A DNA stretch of 64,000 nt from Streptomyces massasporeus (GTDB lineage Bacteria; Actinomycetota; Actinomycetes; Streptomycetales; Streptomycetaceae). The stretch covers positions 248,001 to 312,000 of the forward strand of contig NZ_BMSE01000004.1 in the NCBI RefSeq assembly GCF_014648995.1, in the 5' to 3' direction. The translations under genes were made by a program, and so were the position numbers. Below the pieces are notes generated by a model. That model saw nothing but the letters and a program-made list of their open reading frames with translations. It did not search any database and had not been told where the DNA came from. Of this stretch, positions 26,784 to 36,732 are shown piece by piece (position 1 is the stretch's first letter; each line of letters starts with the position of its first letter).

Positions 26784-27653
26784 GTGAGCGACAACGAGTT
26801 GGGCACGTACCTGCGCACCTGGCGTGAAGCCGTCACCCCGGCCGAAGCGGGTCTGCCCGCGGGCCCCCGGCGCCGCACCCCGGGCCTGAGGCGTGCCGAG
26901 CTGGCCACGCTCGCCGGCGTCAGCGTCGAGTACCTCACCCGGCTGGAACAGGGCCGCGACCGCAACCCGTCCGCCCAGGTGCTCGGCGCCCTCGCCGACG
27001 CCCTCAACCTCTCCCTCAACGACCGGATACTGCTGCGCCGCCTCACCAAGGAGGCGGACGGCGGCGATCCGCTGGTCTGCGCCGCGGCCCCGTCACTCAG
27101 CCGCTCGGCGCGCCCCACCGTACGGGCCGTGCTGGACCACCTGGAGCCGGCTCCCGCACTGGTGGTCAACTGGATCGGCGACGTCCTCGCCCACACGGCC
27201 GGGTACGAGCGACTGGTCCGCCCCCTCGGCCTGCTCGACGACGAGCGCCCCAACCTGCTCCGGTACCTGTTCACCGACGAGCGGGCACGCAGCGCCTACC
27301 GCGACTGGGACCGGGTGGCCGACGACCTCGTCGCCCGGCTCCGGCACGGGGTCCCCCTGAGGGACCCCTACCTCGCCGAGCTGGCCGACGAACTGACGGT
27401 GACGGCGGGCGCGGACTTCGCCGACCGGTTCGCCGACCTGGCCATGACACCGCGGCGGACGGGATCCCAGCACATCGAGCACCCCGAGGCCGGTTCCCTG
27501 CGGCTGCTGCACGAGACGCTCGCGCTCCCCGACGAGGGGCAGCAGCTCGTCGTCCACCTGCCCGCGGACGAGGCCACGGCCGTCGCCCTGGACCGCCTCC
27601 ACGGCCGCCGCCCGGGCGCACTGCGGGCGGTCGCGATGGGGGAGACCGGCTGA
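26784..27653 (+). CDS. XRE-family regulator with MmyB-like ligand-binding domain
   Basis: 289 aa from GTG 26784. Residues ~1-80 form an XRE helix-turn-helix (TPGLRRAELATLAGVSVEYL, then TRLEQGRDRNPSAQVLGAL). Residues ~100-260 match the PAS-like MmyB ligand-binding domain (ALVVNWIGDVLAHTAGYERL and HPEAGSLRLLHETLALPDEG), which in structures binds a fatty acid. Regulators of this type often control adjacent dehydrogenases or lipid-related genes; here the divergent yceI gene is the likely target. Confidence 0.93.
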   Translation: MSDNELGTYLRTWREAVTPAEAGLPAGPRRRTPGLRRAELATLAGVSVEYLTRLEQGRDRNPSAQVLGALADALNLSLNDRILLRRLTKEADGGDPLVCAAAPSLSRSARPTVRAVLDHLEPAPALVVNWIGDVLAHTAGYERLVRPLGLLDDERPNLLRYLFTDERARSAYRDWDRVADDLVARLRHGVPLRDPYLAELADELTVTAGADFADRFADLAMTPRRTGSQHIEHPEAGSLRLLHETLALPDEGQQLVVHLPADEATAVALDRLHGRRPGALRAVAMGETG

Positions 27654-27687
27654 AGCATCCCCGGCACAGCACGGGGCTCTGCCGGTG

Positions 27688-28596
27688 TCAGCCCTCCAGC
27701 TCGTGCGCGTACGGCGGTTCCGCCCCGGCCCGCGAGCAGGTCAGAGCCGCCGCACGGGCCGCGAAGCCCAGCAGTACCGTCCAGCCCGCGGATCCCAGTC
27801 CGGCGAGTGCGCGGGCGCTGAGGGCGTCGCGTACCGCGAGCCCGTGCAGCAGGGCCGCGTTGACCGTGTCGCCCGCGCCGATCGTGTCCACGACCTCCAC
27901 GCGCTCGCCCGGCACCGCGTACTCGCCGCCGTCGGCGGTGAAAGCGGTCAGCCCGTCGCCGCCCCGGGTGATCACGACCGCCGCCGGACCGGCCGACAGC
28001 CACTCCCGGGGCGTGCCGCCCAGCCACGCGGCGTCCTCCTCGGACAGCTTCAGCAGCGACACCGACGGCAGCCAGCTCTTAAACCGCGCCCGGTAGGCGT
28101 CCGCGTCCGGGATCAGGCCGGCCCTGATGTTCGGGTCCAGCGCGGTGAACACGCCCTGCGCGGCCGCCCGGCGCATCAGCTCCTCGTACGCGCTCGCCCC
28201 CGGCTCCAGCACCAGCGAGCAGGTACCGAAGGAGATCGCCCGGGTATCGGACGGCAGCGTGGAGGGCGCCGCGAACAGCCGGTCCGCCGTCCCGTCGACG
28301 TAGAAGGAGTACGCCGCCGAGCCGTCCGCGCCGACCGTGGCGACGGCGAGGGTCGTGGGCTCGGAGCCGCGCTGCACCGAGGCCACGTCGACCCCGGTCT
28401 CCCGCAGCCGGTCCAGCAGGGCCTCCCCGAAGGCGTCGACCGACACCCGGGAGCAGAAGGCGGCGGGGGAGCCGAGGCGGCCCAGCGCCACGGCCGTGTT
28501 GAACGGGCCGCCGCCGAGCGTCGGCTGCAGCGCCGCCAGGGCACCCGTGCCCTGCGGCACCAGGTCGATCAGTGCCTCACCGGCGACGACGATCAT
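27688..28596 (-). CDS. PfkB-family carbohydrate kinase (fructokinase-like)
   Basis: 302-aa sugar kinase of the ribokinase/PfkB family. N-terminal MIVVAGEALIDLVPQG and GGGPFNTAVALGRLG, and the C-terminal signature DTIGAGDTVNAALLHG with catalytic Asp243 and its anion-hole GAGD, are intact. The sequence blocks resemble bacterial fructokinases. The ATG at 28594-28596 overlaps the lacI stop (ATGA), so it is translationally coupled to the regulator. It probably phosphorylates a sugar that also acts as inducer of the LacI protein. No transporter is in the operon. Confidence 0.92.
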   Translation of the reverse strand: MIVVAGEALIDLVPQGTGALAALQPTLGGGPFNTAVALGRLGSPAAFCSRVSVDAFGEALLDRLRETGVDVASVQRGSEPTTLAVATVGADGSAAYSFYVDGTADRLFAAPSTLPSDTRAISFGTCSLVLEPGASAYEELMRRAAAQGVFTALDPNIRAGLIPDADAYRARFKSWLPSVSLLKLSEEDAAWLGGTPREWLSAGPAAVVITRGGDGLTAFTADGGEYAVPGERVEVVDTIGAGDTVNAALLHGLAVRDALSARALAGLGSAGWTVLLGFAARAAALTCSRAGAEPPYAHELEG

Positions 28597-29636
28597 GACG
28601 GGGTTCCTTCCTCGGACGGGCTGGTACAACCGCACGACGTGCGGTGGACGAAGGTGCAGGGCAGACGCACGGTCCGAGCGGCCCGGTCCGGCTCGGCGAG
28701 ACGCTCCAGGAGCACGCGGACGGCCCGCGCGCCGATGTCCCTGCCGGGCTGCGCGATCGCGGTGAGCCGGGGCGAGAACAGATCCGCCCACGCGAAGTCG
28801 TCGAAGCAGCACAGCGCGATGTCGCCCGGCACGGACAAGCCGTGCGCGCTCAGGGCGCGCAGCACCCCGATGGTCATGGCGTTGTTGCCGGTGACGAGCG
28901 CGGTGGGCGGCACGCCCAGGGACAGCAGGGCCTCGGTGGCCCGCCCGGCGCCGGCCGACTCCGAGTCGCCGTGCACCAGCAGCCGCTCGTCGTACGCCAG
29001 CCCCGCGAAGGCCAGACCGCTGCGGTAGCCGGTGATCCGCTCGCTGGTGGTGCTGAGCCCCGGCCGCCCGGCCACCAGCCCGATCCGCCGGTGACCGAGC
29101 CCGGCGAGATGGGTGACCAGCCGGGACATCGGTTCGGCGTTGTCGGCGCACACCTGGTCGAACCGCGGACCGTCGTGCCCCTCCGGCGCGTCCACCAGCC
29201 GGTCCAGGAGCACGGCCGGCACGTCGTGCCGCTCGAGGTAGGCGAGCAGGTCGCGCGGATCGGCGGAGGGGGCGACGATCATGCCGTCCACGCGGCGCTC
29301 GTGCAGCAGCTGGACGACCTTGCACTCATGCCCCGGGTCGTCGTGCGGATCGGCGATCAGCAGGCTGTAGCCGGCCTCCAGCGCGGCGGCCTCCACGCCC
29401 TGGAGGATCTCCGTGAAGTACGGGTTGCTGATCGCCGACACCGCCAGCCCGATGGAACGGGTGCGGGCCGTCACCAGGGAACGGGCCAGCGTGTTCGTCG
29501 TGTAGCCGAGCTCCTCCACGGCGTCCAGGACCGCCTGGCGGGTGTGCGGCAGCACCGGCCGGGTGCCGTTCAGCACATGCGAGACCGTCGCCACGGAGAC
29601 ACCGGCGCTCCGCGCGACGTCGGCCATGGTCGCCAT
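28593..29636 (-). CDS. LacI-family transcriptional regulator
   Basis: 347 aa from the ATG at 29634-29636 (GGAGG upstream). The N-terminal LacI helix-turn-helix MATMADVARSAGVSVATVSH is followed by the hinge helix TNTLARSLVTARTRSIGL and a periplasmic-binding-protein-like sugar domain (ISNPYFTEILQGVEAAALEA; FDDFAWADLFSPRLTAIAQP). It heads an operon with a PfkB kinase. A 32-bp near-perfect palindrome 56-87 bp upstream of the start is the likely operator, so it is probably autoregulated and relieved by a sugar. Confidence 0.95.
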   Translation of the reverse strand: MATMADVARSAGVSVATVSHVLNGTRPVLPHTRQAVLDAVEELGYTTNTLARSLVTARTRSIGLAVSAISNPYFTEILQGVEAAALEAGYSLLIADPHDDPGHECKVVQLLHERRVDGMIVAPSADPRDLLAYLERHDVPAVLLDRLVDAPEGHDGPRFDQVCADNAEPMSRLVTHLAGLGHRRIGLVAGRPGLSTTSERITGYRSGLAFAGLAYDERLLVHGDSESAGAGRATEALLSLGVPPTALVTGNNAMTIGVLRALSAHGLSVPGDIALCCFDDFAWADLFSPRLTAIAQPGRDIGARAVRVLLERLAEPDRAARTVRLPCTFVHRTSCGCTSPSEEGTPS

Positions 29637-29691
29637 GCCGCTCCCGCCTCCTCCTTCAGGTCCAGGCGGGGAACGTATCGCATCCTGCGAC

Positions 29692-29723
29692 GGACGTAAA
29701 CGATTGCGCAAGCGTTTACGTCC
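29692..29723. promoter_or_regulatory. LacI-type operator upstream of the lacI-pfkB operon
   Basis: A palindrome with outer arms GGACGTAAACG (29692-29702) and CGTTTACGTCC (29713-29723) around a central TTGCGCAA (29704-29711). Only one base pair (29703/29712) breaks the symmetry. The central CG flanked by AAACG...CGTTT arms is typical for LacI/GalR operators. Confidence 0.88.
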
Positions 29724-29730
29724 GCCCGTC

Positions 29731-29813
29731 CAGACACCGGGCAGCCGTCCAGAGACCAGACACCAGGCAGCAGGCCGGACACCGGGCAACAAAAGGCCAG
29801 ACACCCGGGCAGC
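29731..29813. repeat. Four imperfect 15-bp direct repeats
   Basis: CAGACACCGGGCAGC (29731-29745) recurs at 29757-29771, 29776-29790 and 29798-29813 with one to three changes. The units are spaced 26, 19 and 22 bp. They lie between the LacI operator and the end of the next minus-strand gene. No gene is here. Confidence 0.75.
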
Positions 29814-29846
29814 GGCACGAACAGCCGGCCGCCGCCCGGCGAGCCC

Positions 29847-30794
29847 CTACTCCCAGTCCCAGCCGATCCCCAGGAACCCCGCCCGGAGCCGCGGCTCGAC
29901 CAGATGCACCGACCGGTGCCGTCCGCTCAGCGCCAGGTCCTGGCATCCGCTGCGCGGCGCCGCCGCCGAGTGCTGGGTGAAGCGGTGACAGCGCACCGGC
30001 ACGGCCCCCGCGTCGAAGCGCACCTGGAGGGCGTACTGGCCGCCGGGGGAGTCGAAGCCGCGCACGTACTCGCGTGACACACCCGCCGTGCCGTCCTCGA
30101 CGCCGTAGCGGAACAGGAAGGTGTCCCCGGCCCGCAGCCGGGTGTCGAAGAGCAGCTCGGCCGCGAGCACGCCCGTGTCGCGATGCCAACGGACGCGTCC
30201 GGTACGGCAGTTCTCCAGGGCGTGCACCCGCATCAGCTCCGGCGTGGCTCCCCGGTCGCCGTGGTGGACGGCCACGAAGCGGTCGATGCCGTCCCGGTGG
30301 GCGCGCACGATGTGGTGCGACTCGCGCTCGGCCAGCTCGCGCCGCGCGCCGATCCGCAGCCGTTCGTGGTGGCCGAGGGTGTGCAGGCCCCCGTCCGGCG
30401 GGCAGTCCAGCTCGGCCAGCAACTGGTCCAGGACCCCGGAGGCCTCGACGAGGGAGCGGTAGGAGCGGGCGGCGGACCGCAGCCCGGACGGGCTCTCCCC
30501 GGACTCGGCGAGCAGCCGGATCAGCGACTCCTCCGGAAGCTCCAGGATCTCCTCCAGCGCGCGCACGGCCCGCAGTGACTCGGGGCGCTGCGGACGCCGG
30601 GCTCCCTGCTGCCAGTAACTCAGGCTCGTGACGCCGACCTTCACACCGTGGCGGGACAGATGGTGCTGCACGCGCTGCAGGGGCAGTCCGCGGGCGGCGA
30701 TCGCGGCCCGCAGGGCGACGTGGAAGGGGCCGCCTCGCAGGGCCGAGTCCAGTTCCGCGGTGGCGGCGTCCGCGTGCTGTGTGGCGTGCGGCAT
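29847..30794 (-). CDS. HTH-domain transcriptional regulator
   Basis: 315 aa starting MPHATQHADAATAELDSALR. Residues ~25-95 carry a helix-turn-helix of XRE type (AIAARGLPLQRVQHHLSRHG, VGVTSLSYWQQGARRPQRPE). The larger C-terminal part is a beta-rich domain (DGIDRFVAVHHGDRG, DTRLRAGDTFLFRYGVED, REYVRGFDSPGGQYALQVRF) and ends LRAGFLGIGWDWE; this resembles ligand-sensing domains of uncharacterised Streptomyces regulators. There is no neighbouring target gene in an operon, so its regulon cannot be guessed. Confidence 0.85.
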   Translation of the reverse strand: MPHATQHADAATAELDSALRGGPFHVALRAAIAARGLPLQRVQHHLSRHGVKVGVTSLSYWQQGARRPQRPESLRAVRALEEILELPEESLIRLLAESGESPSGLRSAARSYRSLVEASGVLDQLLAELDCPPDGGLHTLGHHERLRIGARRELAERESHHIVRAHRDGIDRFVAVHHGDRGATPELMRVHALENCRTGRVRWHRDTGVLAAELLFDTRLRAGDTFLFRYGVEDGTAGVSREYVRGFDSPGGQYALQVRFDAGAVPVRCHRFTQHSAAAPRSGCQDLALSGRHRSVHLVEPRLRAGFLGIGWDWE

Positions 30795-30996
30795 GCAGGG
30801 GCCTCTCTCTGAGTCGGCAACGGCTGGTCAGACCGTTCGCACGGGGCCGTCACAGAGGCGCAGGGCAGCTCTTCACATCCGTACGCCGTCGTTCAGGGCC
30901 CCGAGTTCCCCCGCATTGAAGCGTGTTGACCTGGTCCCGACAACACCTGATGCCGGACAGTGACGTACATGCTCCCGGCCGGTTCCGTCCGGACAT

Positions 30997-31030
30997 GCGA
31001 ACGCCCGGGGCGTGCGCCCCGGGCGTTCGC
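30997..31030. terminator. Perfect 15-bp hairpin after the 53-aa ORF
   Basis: GCGAACGCCCGGGGC (30997-31011) and its exact complement (31016-31030) enclose a GTGC loop. It lies 15 bp beyond the stop of the minus-strand 53-aa ORF and thus supports that ORF as a transcription unit. Confidence 0.82.
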
Positions 31031-31045
31031 AGTCGACCTGTGCTT

Positions 31046-31207
31046 CTAGGAGCGGTCGCTTCCGCCCTGTTCCCTCAGGGCCAGGCGCTTGGCCCGCGCG
31101 ATGTCGGGATCGCGCGGGTCCAGGGCGTCGCGCAGCGCCAACGGCTCGTCCGTGTACCTGCGGGCACGGGCCGCCCGCCGGGTTTTCTCGATCCGCATCT
31201 GCTTCAT
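31046..31207 (-). CDS. Small basic protein of unknown function
   Basis: 53 aa from the ATG at 31205-31207: MKQMRIEKTRRAARARRYTD, then EPLALRDALDPRDPDIARAK. It is highly charged and likely helical (basic N-terminal half, alternating D/R in the second). A perfect terminator hairpin directly follows. It lies 253 bp upstream of, and divergent from, uvrC. No family recognised; conservation next to uvrC in other Streptomyces would confirm it. Confidence 0.5.
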   Translation of the reverse strand: MKQMRIEKTRRAARARRYTDEPLALRDALDPRDPDIARAKRLALREQGGSDRS

Positions 31208-31460
31208 GTGCGCAGCCCTCCGACCCGTGGCCCGCGCGCCCCCAGGGGGAACGACGGTCCGCACCGACAACCTGTGCCTGCACCCGGGACGGGCCCCGCC
31301 CGCCGGACGTCGCCGTGTCCCGTGGGTGAGCCACATTCCCGTTCCCGGGGGGCCGTAACCCCTGGGCGGGACATGCCGTTGGAAACTGCCTCCCGGCCGG
31401 GCCGTGATCGTGTCCCGCGGCCGCGCCGGAGTGTCGGTGCTCGCCAGTAGGGTGTGAGAC

Positions 31461-33554
31461 ATGGCCGACCCCTCCAGCTACCGCCCCAAACCGGGTGAGA
31501 TCCCCGACTCGCCGGGGGTCTACAGGTTCCGTGACGAGCACCGCCGGGTGATCTACGTCGGAAAGGCGAAAAGCCTGCGCCAGCGCCTGGCGAACTACTT
31601 CCAGGACCTGGCGGGCCTGCACCCGCGCACCCGCTCCATGGTCACCACGGCCGCGTCCGTGGAGTGGACGGTGGTGTCCACGGAGGTCGAGGCGCTCCAG
31701 CTGGAGTACTCGTGGATCAAGGAGTACGACCCCCGGTTCAACGTCAAGTACCGCGACGACAAGAGCTACCCGTACCTCGCGGTGACGATGAACGAGGAGT
31801 ACCCGCGTGTGCAGGTGATGCGCGGTCACAAGAAGAAGGGCGTCCGGTACTTCGGGCCGTACGCGCACGCGTGGGCGATCCGCGACACCGTCGACCTGCT
31901 GCTGCGCGTCTTCCCCGTACGCACCTGCTCGGCCGGCGTGTTCAAGAACGCGGCCCGCACCGGCCGCCCCTGCCTCCTGGGCTACATCGGCAAGTGCTCG
32001 GCCCCCTGCGTGGACCGGGTCTCCGCCGAGGAGCACCGCGAACTGGCCGACGAGTTCTGCGACTTCATGACCGGCCGGACCAACACCTACATCCGCCGGC
32101 TGGAGAAGCAGATGGCGGAAGCGGCCGACGAGATGGAGTACGAGCGCGCGGCCCGGCTGCGCGACGACATCGGCGCCCTGAAGAAGGCCATGGAGAAGAA
32201 CGCGGTCGTGCTCGCCGACGCGACCGACGCCGACCTGATCGCGGTCGCCGAGGACGAGCTGGAGGCCGCCGTCCAGATCTTCCACGTACGCGGCGGACGC
32301 GTGCGCGGCCAGCGCGGCTGGGTGACCGACAAGGTGGAGGAGATCACCACCGGCGCCCTCGTCGAGCACGCCCTGCAGCAGCTGTACGGGGAGGAGACGG
32401 GCGACGCCGTCCCCAAGGAGGTCCTGGTCCCGGCCCTGCCCGACCCCGTCGAGCCGGTCCAGGAGTGGCTCGCCGGGCGGCGCGGCTCCGGCGTCTCCCT
32501 GCGCATCCCGCAGCGCGGCGACAAGAAGGCCCTCATGGAGACCGTGGAGCGCAACGCCCAGCAGGCGCTCGTGCTGCACAAGACCAAGCGCGCCTCCGAC
32601 CTGACCACGCGCTCGCGCGCCCTGGAGGAGATCGCCGACGCCCTCGACCTGGACAGCGCCCCGCTCAGGATCGAGTGCTACGACATCTCCCACCTCCAGG
32701 GTGACGACGTCGTGGCCTCCATGGTCGTCTTCGAGGACGGGCTCGCCCGCAAGAGCGAGTACCGCCGCTTCCAGATCAAGGGCTTCGCCGGACAGGACGA
32801 CGTCCGCTCCATGCACGAGGTGATCACCCGCCGCTTCCGTCGCTATCTCGCCGAGAAGGAGAAGACGGGGGAGTGGACCGACGGCGAGAACGCCGAGACC
32901 CCTGACCACGCCGAGACCCTTGAGATCGACAGGAACGGCGAGATCGTCGAGGCCGGCCCCACCGAGGACGACGGCCGCCCCAAGAAGTTCGCCTACCCGC
33001 CCCAGCTCGTGGTCGTCGACGGCGGCGCCCCGCAGGTCGCGGCCGCCCAGCGCGCCCTGGACGAGCTCGGCATCGACGACATCGCCGTGTGCGGCCTCGC
33101 CAAGCGCCTCGAGGAGGTCTGGCTGCCCGGCGACGACGACCCGGTGGTCCTGCCCCGCACCAGCGAGGGCCTGTACCTGCTCCAGCGCGTCCGTGACGAG
33201 GCCCACAGGTTCGCGATCACCTACCAGCGCGCGAAGCGGTCCAAGCGCTTCCGCTCCAGCCCCCTGGACGATGTCCCCGGCCTCGGGGACACGCGCAAGC
33301 AGGCACTTCTGAAGCACTTCGGTTCGTTGAAGAAACTGCGATCCGCCACGATCGACCAGATCTGCGAGGTCCCCGGCATAGGCCGCAAGACGGCCGAGAC
33401 GATCGCCGTGGCCCTCGCCCGCTCGGCCCCGGCCGCACCCGCCGTCAACACGGCGACTGGAGAGATCATGGAAGAGGAACCGGGCACGATGGGTTCCAGT
33501 GGGGAGCCCGTGGCAGCGGGCGCCCCGGACGAACGACGGGGGCAGGAGACATGA
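31461..33554 (+). CDS. uvrC: Excinuclease ABC subunit C
   Basis: 697-aa dual nuclease of nucleotide excision repair. The GIY-YIG domain ([20 protein letters not shown], residues ~14-100) makes the 3' cut; a Cys cluster [16 protein letters not shown]...CSAPC precedes a UVR motif ([20 protein letters not shown], ~215-245) that binds UvrB; an RNase H-like domain with [20 protein letters not shown] and [13 protein letters not shown] makes the 5' cut; two helix-hairpin-helix motifs end it ([35 protein letters not shown]). A ~35-residue acidic insert near residue 470 is common in actinobacteria. It overlaps rapZ by 4 bp at the start of a four-gene operon. Confidence 0.97.
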   Translation: MADPSSYRPKPGEIPDSPGVYRFRDEHRRVIYVGKAKSLRQRLANYFQDLAGLHPRTRSMVTTAASVEWTVVSTEVEALQLEYSWIKEYDPRFNVKYRDDKSYPYLAVTMNEEYPRVQVMRGHKKKGVRYFGPYAHAWAIRDTVDLLLRVFPVRTCSAGVFKNAARTGRPCLLGYIGKCSAPCVDRVSAEEHRELADEFCDFMTGRTNTYIRRLEKQMAEAADEMEYERAARLRDDIGALKKAMEKNAVVLADATDADLIAVAEDELEAAVQIFHVRGGRVRGQRGWVTDKVEEITTGALVEHALQQLYGEETGDAVPKEVLVPALPDPVEPVQEWLAGRRGSGVSLRIPQRGDKKALMETVERNAQQALVLHKTKRASDLTTRSRALEEIADALDLDSAPLRIECYDISHLQGDDVVASMVVFEDGLARKSEYRRFQIKGFAGQDDVRSMHEVITRRFRRYLAEKEKTGEWTDGENAETPDHAETLEIDRNGEIVEAGPTEDDGRPKKFAYPPQLVVVDGGAPQVAAAQRALDELGIDDIAVCGLAKRLEEVWLPGDDDPVVLPRTSEGLYLLQRVRDEAHRFAITYQRAKRSKRFRSSPLDDVPGLGDTRKQALLKHFGSLKKLRSATIDQICEVPGIGRKTAETIAVALARSAPAAPAVNTATGEIMEEEPGTMGSSGEPVAAGAPDERRGQET

Positions 33555-34510
33555 ATGTGAACGAGCACCACGGGCAACAAGAGCAAGCCGGAGACGGAGC
33601 ACAGGTGAGTACGGGCACGCCCAACGACAAGGCCCAGGTCCCGGACGCGGCCATCCCCGAGCTGGTGATCATCTCCGGCATGTCCGGGGCGGGCCGCTCG
33701 ACGGCCGCGAAGTGCCTGGAGGACCTCGGCTGGTTCGTCGTGGACAACCTGCCGCCCGCGCTGATCCCCACCATGGTGGAGCTCGGCGCCCGCTCCCAGG
33801 GCAACGTGGCGAGGATCGCCGTCGTCGTCGACGTCCGCGGCCGCCGCTTCTTCGACAACCTCCGCGAGTCCCTCGCCGACCTGGAGTCGAAGAACGTCAC
33901 GCGGCGGATCGTCTTCCTGGAGTCCTCGGACGAGGCCCTGGTCCGCCGCTTCGAGTCGGTGCGCCGCCCGCACCCCCTCCAGGGCGACGGCCGCATCGTC
34001 GACGGCATCGCCGCCGAGCGCGAGCTGCTGCGCGAGCTGCGCGGCGACGCCGACCTGGTGATCGACACCTCCAGCCTGAACGTGCACGAGCTGCGCGCCA
34101 AGATGGACGCCCAGTTCGCCGGCGAGGAGGAGCCGGAGCTGCGGGCCACGGTCATGTCGTTCGGCTACAAGTACGGCCTGCCGGTCGACGCCGACCTCGT
34201 CGTCGACTGCCGCTTCCTGCCGAACCCGCACTGGGTCCCGGAGCTGCGCCCGTACACCGGCCTCAACGACGAGGTCTCCGGGTACGTCTTCAACCAGCCC
34301 GGCGCCAAGGAGTTCCTGGACCGCTACACGGAGCTCCTCCAGCTCGTCGCCACCGGCTACCGCCGCGAGGGCAAGCGCTACGTGACCATCGCCGTGGGCT
34401 GCACGGGCGGCAAGCACCGCTCCGTCGCCATGTCGGAGAAGCTCGCCGCCCGGCTCGCCGCCGAGGGCGTGGAGACGGTGGTCGTACACCGGGACATGGG
34501 ACGCGAATGA
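33551..34510 (+). CDS. rapZ: RNase adapter/P-loop protein RapZ (YvcJ)
   Basis: 319 aa; the ATG at 33551 overlaps the uvrC stop. A Walker A motif GMSGAGRST lies at residues 43-51, and the RapZ C-terminal signature [10 protein letters not shown] starts at residue 283. The family binds nucleotides and, in E. coli, small RNAs and RNase E to control GlmS; in Gram-positives (YvcJ) it binds GTP and affects competence and cell wall supply. The N-terminal ~30 residues are Gln/Asp-rich and dispensable-looking; GTG 33605 is an alternative start. The operon rapZ-yvcK-whiA is conserved across Firmicutes and Actinobacteria. Confidence 0.96.
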   Translation: MNVNEHHGQQEQAGDGAQVSTGTPNDKAQVPDAAIPELVIISGMSGAGRSTAAKCLEDLGWFVVDNLPPALIPTMVELGARSQGNVARIAVVVDVRGRRFFDNLRESLADLESKNVTRRIVFLESSDEALVRRFESVRRPHPLQGDGRIVDGIAAERELLRELRGDADLVIDTSSLNVHELRAKMDAQFAGEEEPELRATVMSFGYKYGLPVDADLVVDCRFLPNPHWVPELRPYTGLNDEVSGYVFNQPGAKEFLDRYTELLQLVATGYRREGKRYVTIAVGCTGGKHRSVAMSEKLAARLAAEGVETVVVHRDMGRE

Positions 34511-35601
34511 CACGACGTACACCGCGGCTGAGCCGGCTGCGCCGGGTGGTGCCCGAAGGCAATGGCGGGAAGGGCGCCCCCGGCGGCAAGGGCGGCCGGC
34601 CCGCCGAGGCCCGGGGCGGCAAGCCGCGCCGCCGGGGCACCCAGCCCAAGGTCGTCGCCCTCGGCGGCGGCATGGGCCTGTCCGCCTCGCTCGCCGCGCT
34701 GCGCCGGATCACCGGCGACCTCACCGCCGTCGTCACCGTGGCCGACGACGGCGGCTCCAGCGGCCGGCTGCGCGACGAGCTGGGCGTGCTGCCGCCCGGC
34801 GACCTGCGCAAGGCGCTGGCCGCCCTGTGCGGTGACGACGACTGGGGCCAGACCTGGGCCCGGGTCATCCAGCACCGCTTCCAGTCCCAGGGCGACCTGC
34901 ACGAACACGCGGTCGGCAACCTGCTGATCGTGGCCCTCTGGGAGCAGCTCGGCGACCACGTGCAGGCCCTCGACCTGGTCGGACGCCTGCTCGGCGCCCA
35001 GGGTCGCGTGCTGCCCATGTCCGCCGTGCCGCTGGAGCTGCAGGCCCTGGTCAAGGGGCACGACCCGGAGCGCCCGGAGGAGGTCGACACGGTCCGCGGC
35101 CAGGCGACCGTCGCCCTCACCCCGGGCGAGGTGCAGTCCGTGCACCTCGTGCCGAACGACCCGCCGGCCGTGCCCGAGGCGGTCGAGGCCGTCCTGGACG
35201 CGGACTGGGTGGTGCTCGGCCCCGGCTCCTGGTTCTCCTCGGTCATCCCGCACCTGCTGGTGCCCGAGCTGCTGGACGCGCTCACGCAGACGAAGGCCCG
35301 CCGGGTACTCTCCCTGAACCTCGCGCCGCAGCCCGGAGAAACCGAGGGCTTCTCCCCGCAGCGTCATTTGGAGGTTTTGGGACGACACGCCCCTAAACTC
35401 GCCCTGGACGTGGTGCTGGCCGACGAGGCCGCCGTGCCCGACCGTGACTCCCTGACCGATGCCGCCAAGCGGTTCGGGGCCGCGGTCGAGCTGGCGCCGG
35501 TGGCCAGACCCGACGGAACCCCGAGGCACGACCCGGAGCTGTTGGCCGCCGCGTACGACCGTATTTTTCGGATGCATGGAAGGATCGGCCCATGGCGATG
35601 A
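34507..35601 (+). CDS. yvcK: YvcK/CofD-like gluconeogenesis factor
   Basis: 364 aa; ATG 34507 overlaps the rapZ stop by 4 bp. After a basic Gly/Arg-rich leader of ~45 residues comes the YvcK fold: [65 protein letters not shown] and [17 protein letters not shown]. The family binds UDP-sugars and is needed for growth on gluconeogenic substrates and for cell shape (CuvA in mycobacteria). The basic leader is not part of the fold and may be a regulatory tail. It overlaps whiA by 10 bp. Confidence 0.95.
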   Translation: MTRRTPRLSRLRRVVPEGNGGKGAPGGKGGRPAEARGGKPRRRGTQPKVVALGGGMGLSASLAALRRITGDLTAVVTVADDGGSSGRLRDELGVLPPGDLRKALAALCGDDDWGQTWARVIQHRFQSQGDLHEHAVGNLLIVALWEQLGDHVQALDLVGRLLGAQGRVLPMSAVPLELQALVKGHDPERPEEVDTVRGQATVALTPGEVQSVHLVPNDPPAVPEAVEAVLDADWVVLGPGSWFSSVIPHLLVPELLDALTQTKARRVLSLNLAPQPGETEGFSPQRHLEVLGRHAPKLALDVVLADEAAVPDRDSLTDAAKRFGAAVELAPVARPDGTPRHDPELLAAAYDRIFRMHGRIGPWR

Positions 35602-36581
35602 CGGCAGCGGTGAAGGACGAGATCTCCCGGCTCCCCGTCACCCGGACCTGCTGCAGAAAGGCGGAGGTCTCCGCCATTCTGCGGTTCGCCGGCGGCCTTC
35701 ACCTGGTGAGCGGTCGGATCGTGATCGAGGCGGAGCTGGACACCGCGATGGCGGCCCGCCGTCTCAAGCGGGACATCCTGGAGATCTTCGGCCACAGCTC
35801 CGAGCTGATCGTGATGGCTCCGGGCGGGCTGCGGCGAGGCTCGCGCTACGTGGTGCGCGTGGTGGCGGGCGGCGACCAGCTCGCCCGCCAGACCGGCCTG
35901 GTCGACGGGCGGGGCCGCCCGATCCGCGGCCTGCCCCCGCAGGTGGTCTCGGGGGCCACCTGCGACGCCGAGGCCGCCTGGCGTGGCGCGTTCCTGGCGC
36001 ACGGCTCGCTCACCGAGCCCGGCCGCTCCTCCTCCCTGGAGGTGACCTGCCCGGGCCCCGAGGCGGCGCTCGCCCTGGTCGGCGCCGCCCGCCGGCTGTC
36101 GATCGCCGCCAAGGCCCGCGAGGTGCGCGGCGTGGACCGGGTCGTCGTCCGCGACGGTGACGCGATCGGCGCGCTGCTGACGCGCCTCGGCGCCCACGAG
36201 TCGGTGCTGGCCTGGGAGGAGCGCCGGATGCGCCGCGAGGTGCGTGCCACGGCGAACCGGCTGGCCAACTTCGACGACGCCAACCTGCGCCGCTCGGCCC
36301 GCGCGGCCGTCGCCGCCGGTGCCCGGGTGCAGCGCGCCCTGGAGATCCTCGCTGACGACGTGCCCGAGCACCTCGCCGCGGCCGGCCGGCTGCGCATGGA
36401 GCACAAGCAGGCCTCCCTGGAGGAGCTGGGCGCGCTCGCCGACCCGCCGCTGACCAAGGACGCGGTCGCCGGCCGGATCCGTCGCCTGCTGGCCATGGCC
36501 GACAAGCGCGCCTCCGACCTCGGCATCCCGGGCACGGAGGCCAACCTCAGCGACGAGCTGGCCGACAACCTGGTGGGCTGA
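35592..36581 (+). CDS. whiA: Sporulation transcription factor WhiA
   Basis: 329 aa. The N-terminal two-thirds has the LAGLIDADG homing-endonuclease fold ([40 protein letters not shown]) without the catalytic acids; the C-terminal part is a helix-turn-helix ([40 protein letters not shown]). In Streptomyces WhiA acts with WhiB on sporulation-specific cell-division genes such as ftsZ and filP. The start [20 protein letters not shown] overlaps yvcK by 10 bp, so it ends the uvrC-rapZ-yvcK-whiA operon; known whiA genes also have their own developmental promoter inside the preceding gene. A terminator follows. Confidence 0.97.
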   Translation: MAMTAAVKDEISRLPVTRTCCRKAEVSAILRFAGGLHLVSGRIVIEAELDTAMAARRLKRDILEIFGHSSELIVMAPGGLRRGSRYVVRVVAGGDQLARQTGLVDGRGRPIRGLPPQVVSGATCDAEAAWRGAFLAHGSLTEPGRSSSLEVTCPGPEAALALVGAARRLSIAAKAREVRGVDRVVVRDGDAIGALLTRLGAHESVLAWEERRMRREVRATANRLANFDDANLRRSARAAVAAGARVQRALEILADDVPEHLAAAGRLRMEHKQASLEELGALADPPLTKDAVAGRIRRLLAMADKRASDLGIPGTEANLSDELADNLVG

Positions 36582-36600
36582 TCCCACACGACGTCAAGAA

Positions 36601-36641
36601 GCCGGAGCCGGAGCCCACTTGGGTGACCGGCGCCGGCTTTT
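36601..36641 (+). terminator. Terminator of the uvrC-whiA operon
   Basis: GCCGGAGCCGG (36601-36611) pairs with CCGGCGCCGGC (36627-36637) with one mismatch, followed by TTTT. It lies 20 bp after the whiA stop. Confidence 0.75.
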
Positions 36642-36732
36642 GCGTGTCGCAGAGGCACCCTTGACTCGATCATGGTCTGTCATGAGCCTGGCATCTGTTC
36701 GCTGCTGTGGCGGACCCACGCTAGGGGGGTTC

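Noticed and set aside
30873..33602. 909-codon minus-strand frame over uvrC
   Set aside because: It is a shadow of third-position GC; it has no ribosome site and no recognisable domain.
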